Of a stretch of 40,160 nt of DNA, positions 1-7,198 are shown one piece after another. The notes under the pieces are model-generated. The model saw only the letters and a program-made list of their open reading frames with translations, was not told the DNA's origin and did not search any database. Numbering within the stretch: position 1 is the first letter of the stretch; each line of letters opens with the position of its first letter. Source of the stretch: Nitrospirota bacterium (lineage in GTDB: Bacteria > Nitrospirota_A > Leptospirillia > Leptospirillales > Leptospirillaceae); contig JAKBTA010000004.1 in the NCBI GenBank assembly GCA_021844645.1, positions 1-40,160 of the forward strand. The letters run 5' to 3'. The translations under genes and the position numbers were made by a program.

Positions 1-127
1 CTGCCATCTTGTTCGCTGCCAACACCCGAGTTATCGCTGCCGTCAATGTCGTCTTTCCATGATCGACATGGCCGATCGTTCCGATGTTCAGATGGGGCTT
101 GCTTCGATCAAACTTCGCTTTTGCCAT
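1..127 (-). CDS. tuf: Elongation factor Tu, N-terminal fragment
   Basis: The protein runs off the left edge, so only the first 42 residues are present. They begin [20 protein letters not shown] and continue into the G1 P-loop GHVDHGKT at residues 19-26, the GTP-binding site of EF-Tu. EF-Tu delivers aminoacyl-tRNA to the ribosome in the cytoplasm. The ATG (125-127) is preceded by a GGAGG ribosome binding site at about 136-140. The gene lies directly downstream of tRNA-Thr, tRNA-Gly and tRNA-Tyr on the same strand, the same order as the E. coli tyrU-glyT-thrT-tufB unit, so co-transcription with these tRNAs is likely. Confidence 0.97.
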   Translation of the reverse strand, partial: MAKAKFDRSKPHLNIGTIGHVDHGKTTLTAAITRVLAANKMA

Positions 128-199
128 AAAAAATGCCTCCAGTTTAGAATAGTTAGCGGAACTACGATTTTTTGTTGAGAGCTCTTTCAAGAAAATAAA

Positions 200-275
200 T
201 GGAGCCCTTGACCGGGATTGAACCGGTGACCTCATCCTTACCAAGGATGTGCTCTGCCAACTGAGCTACAAGGGC
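200..275 (-). tRNA. tRNA-Thr (GGT)
   Basis: A full cloverleaf can be drawn on the minus strand. The acceptor strands are gcccttg and caagggc, the anticodon loop ttggtaa gives anticodon GGT, the T-arm contains GGTTCAATCC, and the 3' CCA is encoded (complement of 200-202). It is the last tRNA before tuf and is probably processed from the tRNA-tuf transcript. Confidence 0.97.
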
Positions 276-308
276 ATCAATTAGCCCTGAACGTGCTCGA
301 TTGTATAA

Positions 309-383
309 TGGAGCGGGAAACGGGGATCGAACCCGCGACATCCAGCTTGGAAGGCTGGCGCTCTACCGCTGAGCTATTCCCGC
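309..383 (-). tRNA. tRNA-Gly (TCC)
   Basis: A minus-strand cloverleaf with acceptor gcgggaa paired to ttcccgc. The anticodon loop cttccaa gives TCC, the T-loop is GGTTCGATCC, and CCA is encoded at 309-311. It is the middle member of the Tyr-Gly-Thr-tuf unit. Confidence 0.97.
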
Positions 384-395
384 AGTAAAAACCGT

Positions 396-481
396 TGGTG
401 GGGAGGGGAGGATTCGAACCTCCGAAGCCGTCTGGCGACAGATTTACAGTCTGTTCCCTTTGTCCACTCGGGAACCTCCCC
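396..481 (-). tRNA. tRNA-Tyr (GTA)
   Basis: A class II tRNA of 86 bases with a long variable arm. Acceptor ggggagg pairs with cctcccc, the anticodon loop ctgtaaa gives GTA, and an encoded ACCA end lies at 396-399. It is the first gene of the tRNA-tuf transcription unit and sits about 95 bases downstream of a consensus promoter. Confidence 0.97.
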
Positions 482-575
482 AAAATATCCCTATTCGCGA
501 AGGATCCCAGAAAATGCTATTCAAAAGAGAACCGCAATTTTTAGAAACCAAGAAAACGGGAAAAAACAAAAGGGG

Positions 576-604
576 ATTATATTGACAGATTCCACCTTTG
601 TCAA
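576..604 (-). promoter_or_regulatory. Perfect sigma-70-type promoter for the tRNA-tuf unit
   Basis: On the minus strand, TTGACA (599-604) and TATAAT (576-581) are separated by exactly 17 bases, a full match to the housekeeping consensus. The bases just after the -10 box are CCCC, a GC-rich discriminator of the kind seen in stringently controlled stable-RNA promoters. Initiation is expected near 568, upstream of tRNA-Tyr. The -35 box is also one arm of an inverted repeat ATTGACA...TGTCAAT (581-605). Confidence 0.85.
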
Positions 605-884
605 TAGTAATCTTGGACGAGCAAATAAAGATCCAAAAACATCAAAATCACAAAACCATCGCCCTAAAAATAGCATGATGCAAATATTCGCAGGATAGTG
701 ACAATGTCAAATATAAGAAGGCACGGTGGAGCAATATAAACTATTTCATCTTATTAGTCACCTACGGACATAGCCTGACAAAAAGAACCGACAGGAAGGC
801 TTTTTTATCATTCTAGCCAAAAACAACACACACAAATACCCGGTTGTCGGGCAGCTTCATTTTCTATTATTAACGAGCTCTTTA
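605..884. other. AT-rich intergenic region, no gene recognised
   Basis: This 280-base stretch lies between the tRNA/tuf promoter and the end of the DUF1641 gene. No reading frame in it looks coding. It contains a second minus-strand TTGACA (705-710) and a weak short GC hairpin near 840-853 (CCCG...CGGG) downstream of the DUF1641 gene. On the plus strand, CCTG...CAGG followed by AAGGCTTTTTT (about 774-807) resembles a terminator with no obvious gene before it. None of these is strong enough to call a feature. Confidence 0.4.
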
Positions 885-1652
885 TTATTTTTCTTTCAGG
901 AACACTTTTAAGGCACTCATAAAAACATAGAGGGACTTTTGAATTTCAGGATCATTAACCAAGGTCCACAATCCCATTAATCCAACAGGGCTTTTGGGTT
1001 TTTCCGGGATCATTCTAATTGCCGTTGAAATACTGTTCTGGTATGCAATCCCCTGGTCGATCAATGTCATGACTCTTTCAAGAAGAGTATCAGTCATCAA
1101 TCTTCTGAGTGCCACCAGAGCCCCCGCAATTTCCGGCAAAGTGTCTAAGGCACCTGATTCCTTTAGACTGCCCAAAAATTTGGTCAAATCTTCTACAGGT
1201 ATTAGCCTAAGCTGCTCCAAATGTCCTGTTAGAGTTTCAACCTGAAGAGCCATTCGCTCAACGAAAGAGTCATTCAAGATATCATTTAAAGCCTTGGCCC
1301 CCTGAGTCAACTCCAGCAAACTCGCCAGCTTACCTGACTGCTCCATATCTGAAAGAGACTTAAGCAAGGATGCAATCGTTGGATAATGGTTATCGATTTC
1401 ACGCACCAAGCCCACAATATTGGGATTGGATACTTGGTCCAAAAGCTGAATGGCCTTTTCAACACGTTCAGATAATCGTTCAATCATGCCTTCAGTCTGC
1501 AAATCACGGATTGCATTATTCGAAGTCACAGCTTCCTCGATAAGATCCAAACGGTCCAAAATTCGCAATATTTGCGCCCTGACATGTGGATCAGAGAGCC
1601 TAGCTGTCAAGACATCTTCCTTAATATCTTCGTTCATATTATCCCCACCCAT
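885..1652 (-). CDS. DUF1641 family protein, partner of the upstream SQR-like gene
   Basis: The product is a 255-residue, mostly helical, acidic protein with no signal peptide or membrane segment. The C-terminal part (about residues 215-250, GLMGLWTLVNDPEIQKSL and on) matches the DUF1641 pattern of a glycine-led helix followed by DPE-like residues. DUF1641 proteins often sit beside NAD(P)H- or quinone-linked flavoprotein dehydrogenases; their biochemical role is not known to me. The gene begins immediately after the stop of the sulfide:quinone oxidoreductase-like gene, so the two are almost certainly co-translated. The first ATG has AGGGGA 9 bases upstream. A second ATG at codon 6, preceded by GGTGGGG, is an alternative start. 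Confidence 0.8.
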   Translation of the reverse strand: MGGDNMNEDIKEDVLTARLSDPHVRAQILRILDRLDLIEEAVTSNNAIRDLQTEGMIERLSERVEKAIQLLDQVSNPNIVGLVREIDNHYPTIASLLKSLSDMEQSGKLASLLELTQGAKALNDILNDSFVERMALQVETLTGHLEQLRLIPVEDLTKFLGSLKESGALDTLPEIAGALVALRRLMTDTLLERVMTLIDQGIAYQNSISTAIRMIPEKPKSPVGLMGLWTLVNDPEIQKSLYVFMSALKVFLKEK

Positions 1653-2792
1653 CTAGAGGATTCCCCTGGCTGTCAACCAATACAATCTATTGTAGGACAA
1701 CTTCATCCAATGGACAGTGGTCGTCGGTGGGGGGGGAACTGGAGGGGTAGAGTAATTAAAGGAGATGTAACTTGCTTGACTTCTTCCTGTTTCGATAAAG
1801 CAAAAAACTTTACCGTCATATAGATGCGTAGCGTCTCCGCCACGGACTACTGATATAATGTTTTCCACTGCTATATCAGCAGAAAAGTGGGCAGTTGATC
1901 CAGCCTTTGAAATAGGAAGATTTGTTGTATCCCCTACAACAAAAACATTTTTATAACCTTCCATCTGCAATGTTTGTTTGTTGGTTGGGATCCACCCCCC
2001 TTCTCCCAATCCAGAATCGGAAATAACGGGTGCACCGCGATGGGGAGGGATAGAGATCAGTAGATCAAATTCGACAGCAGAACCCTCCAGGCTATGGAGC
2101 ACTTTTTTTTCTGCGTCAACTTCTTTCATATTAAAAAATGTCTCATACTTGATTCCTCGCTCCTCAAAAACAGGAACTGCCCACTTCGCAACGGCGGGGA
2201 TCGTATGAACCGCACCTACCGGGTAGGTGTAGTAGATCTCTGTCTTTTCCCTTATGCCTTTTTTTCGCAGATATTCATCAAGCATCAACGTCACTTCAAT
2301 CGGCGCAACAGGGCATTTATGAGGGACCCCCATCGCAATCACCACTTTTCCACCGTTAAACTCTCTTAAAGCTGTCTGTAACTTTAATGCACCTTCTTCT
2401 GTATAGAACCAGTGTCCAGCGTCTGACAAACCAGGAATAAGATCAGGACGAGGAACCGATCCGGTCGCAATAACCAGTACATCATATTCATAGATTTTTC
2501 CTGAGACACCCGTCACCCTATTGGCTTTTACATCAATCATTTTAGCTGGATCAATAATAAACCCTATCAAAGGATCCAAGATGGTCCTCTCCGACCGTTT
2601 GATCTCTTCATTCCGGACGAGGTCAAATGGCAAGTAGAGCCAACCTGGTTGATAACAATGGGTATCGGTTGTCCCCAAAACGGTGATTGAAACATCCCCA
2701 GACTGTATCTCTCTCAGAATTTTGCGAACTATTTGATTAGAAACAATCGACCCAGCAACGCCACCACCCAATACCAAAATCCGCTTTGCCAT
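1653..2792 (-). CDS. Sulfide:quinone oxidoreductase-like FAD flavoprotein
   Basis: A 379-residue pyridine nucleotide-disulfide oxidoreductase-fold protein. An FAD-binding GGGVAG lies at residues 9-14, an ATG loop (IATGSVPRP) at about 108-116, and a second FAD motif (FVVGDTTNLP) at 284-293. Cysteines at 46, 160 and 331 fit the SQR family: C160 in KCPVAP and C331 near the C-terminus correspond in position to the redox-active pair. SQR oxidises sulfide at the membrane and passes electrons to the quinone pool. I chose the ATG at 2790-2792 because GGAGG lies 7 bases upstream; a TTG five codons earlier would start inside that site. The true substrate is inferred from family only. DUF1641 follows without a gap. 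Confidence 0.8.
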   Translation of the reverse strand: MAKRILVLGGGVAGSIVSNQIVRKILREIQSGDVSITVLGTTDTHCYQPGWLYLPFDLVRNEEIKRSERTILDPLIGFIIDPAKMIDVKANRVTGVSGKIYEYDVLVIATGSVPRPDLIPGLSDAGHWFYTEEGALKLQTALREFNGGKVVIAMGVPHKCPVAPIEVTLMLDEYLRKKGIREKTEIYYTYPVGAVHTIPAVAKWAVPVFEERGIKYETFFNMKEVDAEKKVLHSLEGSAVEFDLLISIPPHRGAPVISDSGLGEGGWIPTNKQTLQMEGYKNVFVVGDTTNLPISKAGSTAHFSADIAVENIISVVRGGDATHLYDGKVFCFIETGRSQASYISFNYSTPPVPPPPTTTVHWMKLSYNRLYWLTARGIL

Positions 2793-3336
2793 CAGATCCT
2801 CCTGCAAGCTTTATCGTTTTCAGAGTTCATAAGAATACCCTCGATATTACTGGAATAAAATCGCACTTTCTTCCCCACTCCAAAGAGCAGGACAACCCGA
2901 AAACCAATTTCTTGCATTCAGACAAAAGCTTTCGGTAGCGGGTTTTCTCACCGATACGGCGTTACCTATTGGTCATTCGAAAACGCAAACTATTGATGCA
3001 CTCAATACGGAAAAAGCGGAAAATCCAGCTGTCGAGCACGATGAACTTTCCCGCCACTATGTTGGCGTCCTCGTGGGTGGGTGGACTCACGACGGAAAGC
3101 CCCTTTTCCACCGAAGATGAGCGAAGTCGTTTGGACCTTTGCGTCTTACTCTCCGTTCCGGAGGCCTTGAGTGCGGACGGTTCTGCCCTGCTTGCCCACC
3201 TTGCGGCACGTTGCATGGAAAATATTATAGTATGGGTCGAAAAAAAAGCAAAATGAAAAACTGGTCCAAATGCCTCCTCTTGGCCTACGGACCAAGAATG
3301 GGGACGATTCCATTATGCTCAGACAGAAAACAAATA
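2793..3336. other. Unassigned 540-base stretch between tRNA-Leu and the SQR-like gene
   Basis: No gene is supported here. Several frames are open over 250-300 bases because the section 2960-3230 is richer in G+C than its surroundings. None has a ribosome binding site and a recognisable product, and the open frames overlap on both strands. One plus-strand frame contains a CPAC..CGTLH string that faintly recalls a transposase zinc knuckle, but the rest does not fit. The part next to the SQR-like gene (2793-2900) should hold its promoter; I see only weak candidates. Confidence 0.5.
3262..3297 (-). terminator. Possible terminator downstream of tRNA-Leu
   Basis: On the minus strand, TGGTCC (3289-3294) can pair with GGACCA (3262-3267), and an alternative 6-bp stem TCTTGG/CCAAGA uses 3278-3297. 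The first hairpin is followed by a broken T-rich run (GTTTTTC, ATTTTG, then eight T) at 3239-3261. The loop is long, so this is a tentative call, but its place 40 bases after the tRNA fits. Confidence 0.35.
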
Positions 3337-3421
3337 TGGTGCGAGAGGCGGGATTTGAACCCGCACGGGGATTACCCGCCAGATCCTAAGTCTGGTGCGT
3401 CTGCCATTTCGCCACTCTCGC
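3337..3421 (-). tRNA. tRNA-Leu (TAG)
   Basis: A class II tRNA on the minus strand. Acceptor gcgagag pairs with ctctcgc, the anticodon loop cttagga gives TAG, the variable arm is long, the T-loop is GGTTCAAATCC, and CCA is encoded at 3337-3339. It stands alone, with no other tRNA nearby. Confidence 0.97.
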
Positions 3422-3678
3422 CAAAGGAACATTGACCAGTTTACTAAAATTTCATCACTATGCAAATGAAATACAGGAATCTGAAAACAATGATAGTCTT
3501 CCTTTAAACCATGAAGCCCACAATTTACAAACAAAAGAAAAGCGTTACCCCACATTGCGCTAATCTTGAACAAACGGGAAAATAGTTCCTTCACAGCTTC
3601 CCCAGGGAAATTCCTCCGGGTGGAAACGATAGAAACCCACATAACCCACAAAAAGACCAAACAGGAGAATCAAACGAT

Positions 3679-4665
3679 ATGATTGTCAAGATTTCGCTCT
3701 TTTTCTGGATGGCCAGTATCGTGGGAACAATCTTCCTTCACCCAAAACTGGAACTTCCACTCATGCATTACCACCTGTTAATGATATTGCATTCAGTTTT
3801 ACTTGGCGTTGTACTCCTCCCACTTCTGCAAAAAGTTTCCAGAGAAACTCCTTTTCAGAAAATTTCATGGACATTGATCATTTCTGGTCTCTCAATTCTT
3901 CTGATTGGTTTTTTAACTGCCCCCAGGACAGCGATGGTTAAGGATGGAGGGATTTTTATTACAGCGGGAGTTATACTGAGCCTGGCTCACCATCTTAAAA
4001 ACCCATTTTCAGTCCTTTTCTGGCCATCCATTGCGTTGATTGAAACATGTCTTTTGGGTTATAAACTTGGAAAGAGTCTTGACCGGATAGCAGTTGACCC
4101 TATCCCGTTCTCAACACTTTCCACACACGCAACAACAGGACTATTCCTAGCCCTGCCCGCCATGATCTTTATTTCCCGTATAAAGGAATCTCCTGATAAC
4201 AGCTCTAAGATTTATAGCTCAGCTTTCTTTGCCTCAGGGGTTCTCACCTCTTTTTACCTTTATAGTCTCCCTGCACCAACGAAAGGGTGCATCTTCTTGA
4301 TATTTCTGCTATCAGCTTGGGGAATTTTTTTTCTTGCCACAAAAAACAACAAATTCATCACCATTCTTATAGTACTTTCAATCGTCAGCACTATTTATCT
4401 GAACACTGACATACACTTTGAAGGGAGTACGATTGGATTCTTATTTTTTGGCTGGTCCTTGTTTCTCGCAATTCTTGTCTTGAAACCGGTTTCAACGCCA
4501 CAACTCGTATGGATTACGGTAGGGTCGTTCGTTTTACTGGAAGGACTCCTGTACCAGAATTATCTGATAACCCTTATAGATGGACTGATTTTGACCGGAT
4601 TGATCCTCAGAGAATTTATAAAGATAACAGCAGAAAAAGAAGAATGTAGAATTTTTAAGAAGTGA
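3679..4665 (+). CDS. Polytopic membrane protein of unknown function
   Basis: The 328-residue product is strongly hydrophobic, with about ten predicted membrane helices spread over its whole length and a short charged C-terminal tail (residues 310-328). Several histidines lie in or next to helices (LMHYHLL and ILHSV near residues 29-40, LAHHLKN near 101-107, THATTG near 152-157). That pattern recalls haem-binding membrane proteins, but I cannot assign a family. GGAG lies 11 bases before the ATG. It is the only plus-strand gene in this part. Its stop codon is only 8 bases from the terminal hairpin of a decayed tnpB element, so its original 3' end may have been altered by that insertion. Confidence 0.65.
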   Translation: MIVKISLFFWMASIVGTIFLHPKLELPLMHYHLLMILHSVLLGVVLLPLLQKVSRETPFQKISWTLIISGLSILLIGFLTAPRTAMVKDGGIFITAGVILSLAHHLKNPFSVLFWPSIALIETCLLGYKLGKSLDRIAVDPIPFSTLSTHATTGLFLALPAMIFISRIKESPDNSSKIYSSAFFASGVLTSFYLYSLPAPTKGCIFLIFLLSAWGIFFLATKNNKFITILIVLSIVSTIYLNTDIHFEGSTIGFLFFGWSLFLAILVLKPVSTPQLVWITVGSFVLLEGLLYQNYLITLIDGLILTGLILREFIKITAEKEECRIFKK

Positions 4666-4672
4666 GTGTCTT

Positions 4673-4688
4673 CGGTCCTCCTGAACCG
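4673..4688 (-). repeat. Subterminal hairpin, likely right end of the IS200/IS605-type remnant
   Basis: On the minus strand the 16 bases cggttcaggaggaccg fold into a 6-bp stem with a four-base loop (one G-T pair). It lies 12 bases beyond the stop codon of the decayed tnpB frame. Short imperfect hairpins in this position are the ends recognised by the Y1 transposase in IS200/IS605 elements. The matching left end was not found. Confidence 0.5.
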
Positions 4689-4700
4689 CTTCGAACCACT

Positions 4701-5090
4701 TTATTTCTGCTTGCAATTACCCAGCAGAAACTTGGCCAGATTCCTGCTTTGCCGAGGACTTATCACACTGTTCTCCATAAGCTTGACTTCGGAAGAGCTC
4801 TCCGCTGGATCTTGGTCTGGTCAATCCGACGAGAGAGGATTCCTGGACGCAGTTATACACCCATCATGGGTGGTTCCGGCATCCGGGCAGATCCATTGCC
4901 CGATGGATAACAGCATTTTGTCCGACATCTTCCCGCACTGAAGACAAGTCTTGGTCGACGAAAACCACCGTGCCGTGACAAACTCCTCCACTCCACCGGA
5001 AGTTTTCTTCTATTCCAGTTGCCGACAGGAATCGAAAAAGATCATGTCTACAATGGAGTAGAACATGAGTTTATCTCCGTAGGATCGGGA
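4701..5090 (-). pseudogene. tnpB: Decayed C-terminal part of an IS200/IS605-family tnpB
   Basis: One minus-strand frame preserves the TnpB C-terminal pattern. It reads DSCRQLE-stop-K, then ARWFSSTKTCLQCGKMSDKM, then QWICPDAGTTHDGCITAS. This matches the family layout RRQLEYK / DRWFPSSKTCxxCG / WxCPxCGxxHDRDxNAA. Key residues are lost: the third zinc-knuckle position (CPxC) is CPDAG, and the RuvC-type HDRD motif is HDGC. In-frame stops lie at 5091-5093 (TGA), 5010-5012 (TAG, where the family has Tyr) and 4821-4823 (TGA). The frame then runs to TAA at 4701-4703. No tnpA and no N-terminal half of tnpB are present; rimO abuts the upstream side. TnpB is the RNA-guided nuclease of these elements, and this copy cannot be active. 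Confidence 0.75.
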
Positions 5091-5103
5091 TCAATTCCTC
5101 ATT

Positions 5104-6474
5104 TTAATCAATAGTGGGGACAGAAACCTCCCAAGCTTCCAGATCATAATGATGAGCTTTGGTGATACGACAATCTACAATTTCGCCCACCGATGCTGAG
5201 CCACTTAAAACAAGAACCTCTCCATCAATTGAATCAGGTGCCATGGTCGCAATTCTCCCAGAAAGAACCAAGGAAGATTGTTCTGAAGGCCCTTCTATCA
5301 ACACTGGCATAACTTCGCCAACATAACTTTTATTTTTTTCAAGCGATATTTTTTTTTGCAGAGCCATGACCTGGTTTCTCCGCTGATTCTTTATCTTGGC
5401 TGGAACCTGTCCGTCCATTTCATAAGATGGAGTACCATCTTCCTTTGAAAAAGAAAAAACACCCAAATGATCAAATTTGGCCCATTTGACAAAGGATAGT
5501 AACTCCTGGAACTCTTCCTCCGTTTCGCCCGGAAACCCAACAATAAAAGTGGTCCGCAACGAAATTCCAGGAACTTTTTCACGAATGCGGGAAACAAGAC
5601 GCTGGCTGGACTCTAGATTGCCTGGTCGTTCCATTCTCCTGAGCACATTTCCATTAACGTGTTGAAGGGGAATATCAAGGTATTTAACGACTGAAGAAGA
5701 CTCTCGAATAACATCCAGAAGCCGATCGGTAACAAGTGTTGGATATGCATAGAGAAGCCTGACCCAATTTACCTTTTTTAGACCATCTATCATCTGTAGC
5801 AGCTGTGCAAGCCCATCTTTTATTTCAAGATCAGCCCCATATCTCGTTAAGTCCTGAGCAATCAGAGTGATCTCCCTAACCCCTTCATCCCCAAGTCGTC
5901 TGACCTCATCGAGGATATCCTCGGGTTTACGACTCACCTGCAATCCCCGCGATAAAGGGATCGAACAAAAAGTGCATGTGTGGTCACAGCCTTCAGAAAC
6001 TTTGACATAAGCCCTGTGGTGCGGAGTTAATCTTTTTTCCCTGAAAGGTATGGAGTTAGGAGCAATAAGCTGGGCTTCAGCTTTGCTTTGGGAACCATTC
6101 CGGGATATATCATCAAGGATTGCGCCCAAGCTGGATTCTTCAAATGTAGAAAGCATCAAATCAACCTCAGGAATCAAATCTGGCAAACTCTCCTTATAGC
6201 GTGAGACAAGGCATCCGGTACCAACCAGAAGTTTTGCATTTCCATCCTCTTTATACCTGGACAATTCCAGAAGGGTATCGATTGACTCTTTTCTCGCATC
6301 AGTAACAAAGCTGCATGTATTAACCAAAATGATCTCGGCCTTTTCAGCATCAGCCACAATCTGATAGCCCCTTGATTCAAGGTCGTTAATCATGTTTTCT
6401 GTATCAACTAAATTTTTGGGGCAACCAAGACTGACAATATTAACGGTCTTTTCTGAAAATTTTTTCGAACCCAC
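5104..6474 (-). CDS. rimO: Ribosomal protein uS12 methylthiotransferase RimO
   Basis: A 456-residue radical-SAM methylthiotransferase that adds a methylthio group to an aspartate of ribosomal protein S12. The N-terminal UPF0004 domain carries its cluster cysteines at C18 (SLGCPKNLVD), C54 and C88. The radical-SAM cluster is C163xxxC167xxC170 in EGCDHTCTFC. The motifs LDIPLQHV and GFPGETEEEF follow, and a C-terminal TRAM domain occupies about the last 70 residues. The wording GCPKNLVDTE points to RimO rather than MiaB. The start is GTG at 6472-6474 with GAGG 8 bases upstream. Length is normal for the family (about 440). It is transcribed alone from the promoter near 6520. Confidence 0.95.
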   Translation of the reverse strand: MGSKKFSEKTVNIVSLGCPKNLVDTENMINDLESRGYQIVADAEKAEIILVNTCSFVTDARKESIDTLLELSRYKEDGNAKLLVGTGCLVSRYKESLPDLIPEVDLMLSTFEESSLGAILDDISRNGSQSKAEAQLIAPNSIPFREKRLTPHHRAYVKVSEGCDHTCTFCSIPLSRGLQVSRKPEDILDEVRRLGDEGVREITLIAQDLTRYGADLEIKDGLAQLLQMIDGLKKVNWVRLLYAYPTLVTDRLLDVIRESSSVVKYLDIPLQHVNGNVLRRMERPGNLESSQRLVSRIREKVPGISLRTTFIVGFPGETEEEFQELLSFVKWAKFDHLGVFSFSKEDGTPSYEMDGQVPAKIKNQRRNQVMALQKKISLEKNKSYVGEVMPVLIEGPSEQSSLVLSGRIATMAPDSIDGEVLVLSGSASVGEIVDCRITKAHHYDLEAWEVSVPTID

Positions 6475-6519
6475 TTGCGCCTCATCCCAATTATTCGTTA
6501 AGAGTACTGTTCATACTCG

Positions 6520-6525
6520 ATTATA
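6520..6525 (-). promoter_or_regulatory. -10 element, probable rimO promoter
   Basis: A perfect TATAAT on the minus strand lies 45 bases upstream of the rimO GTG. The best -35 (TTGTGA) is only 15 bases away, so spacing is poor and the call rests on the -10 box and location. Confidence 0.45.
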
Positions 6526-6674
6526 TATTCACAAAATAACTCACAAGATCGTCCAGAATACAGTATGAGATTCTAAAATTCATTTTGATCGGATGTATCA
6601 GTGTATCTTGTCTCGCAAATCAGGTCCAGCATTACACAGCCCAGGAAAGCAGTTCTAAAAAAAATACAATAACG

Positions 6675-6680
6675 TATAAT
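6675..6680 (+). promoter_or_regulatory. -10 element for the membrane-anchored protein at 6718
   Basis: A perfect plus-strand TATAAT; the -35 region is weak (TTCTAA at 16-base spacing). Transcription would begin near 6687, leaving a leader of about 30 bases with GGAGG. It overlaps an upstream in-frame ATG (6679), which therefore would not be transcribed, and this supports the start at 6718. Confidence 0.45.
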
Positions 6681-6717
6681 GGAAAAATTGGCCCACCAAC
6701 TTTATTCTGGAGGTATG

Positions 6718-7179
6718 ATGCGCTTTTTGACCGTTTTCCTGATTCTGCTTGTCCTTGGACTGGGATACCTTCTGATCGAAAACAAGGGGAAAGAAAACCA
6801 AGTCACTCAATTGGGAAACAACATCGGAATTACTTCTCAGGGACTCTCGGAAGGAAAAAAGAGGGCTTTGGATTCTGTAAAAAGGATCAGGGTTTCCTTG
6901 CTGCTGCATTTAATAGAGAACTCTATAGAGATTTCATCAAGAGACCTTCTCGACAAGAATTTTGGCAAAGCAAACGAAGCAATTTCTTCCGCCTTGAGCG
7001 ACATTAACTCCATCAAGAAACTCAATGGCAATGTTGATGGTCTGGAATCTGTCAAAAGCAGTCTCGAAAAAGCACAAAGCCAAGTAAACTCAATGGACGC
7101 CGGAGCGATAAATACGTTGCTTACCGCACAGACGTCCATCCGGTCTATCAGCAATAGACAAAATAGCGCGGAAAAATAA
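6718..7179 (+). CDS. Small membrane-anchored helical protein, unknown function
   Basis: A 153-residue protein that starts MRFLTVFL. One hydrophobic segment (residues 3-20) is followed by a polar, helix-rich region with heptad-like spacing (about 30-150), consistent with an anchored coiled-coil protein facing the periplasm. No catalytic motif or known domain is visible. The ATG at 6718 is preferred because GGAGG lies 4 bases upstream; the adjacent ATG at 6715 is too close to that site. It is divergent from rimO and convergent with the small genes at 7199-7593. It could belong to any of several coiled-coil envelope families, so I leave it unnamed. Confidence 0.65.
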   Translation: MRFLTVFLILLVLGLGYLLIENKGKENQVTQLGNNIGITSQGLSEGKKRALDSVKRIRVSLLLHLIENSIEISSRDLLDKNFGKANEAISSALSDINSIKKLNGNVDGLESVKSSLEKAQSQVNSMDAGAINTLLTAQTSIRSISNRQNSAEK

Positions 7180-7198
7180 AAATGACCAGTAACTATGG

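Noticed and set aside
277..483. Minus-strand 68-residue open frame
   Set aside because: It reads through tRNA-Gly and tRNA-Tyr; the peptide is a translation of tRNA genes.
2962..3256. Opposed open frames of 84-95 residues
   Set aside because: Several overlapping frames are open on both strands, none has a ribosome binding site or recognised domain; the CPAC..CGTLH string in one frame is not enough for a transposase call.
3319..3660. Minus-strand 113-residue open frame
   Set aside because: Its C-terminal part (REWRNGRRTRLR...) is the classic false translation of a tRNA-Leu gene.
4662..4941. Plus-strand open frames after the membrane protein
   Set aside because: They are on the opposite strand to the decayed tnpB frame, whose zinc-knuckle pattern explains the region better.
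6679..6717. Upstream ATG extending the membrane-anchored protein by 13 residues
   Set aside because: It overlaps a TATAAT and lies upstream of the GGAGG; the downstream ATG at 6718 is better placed.
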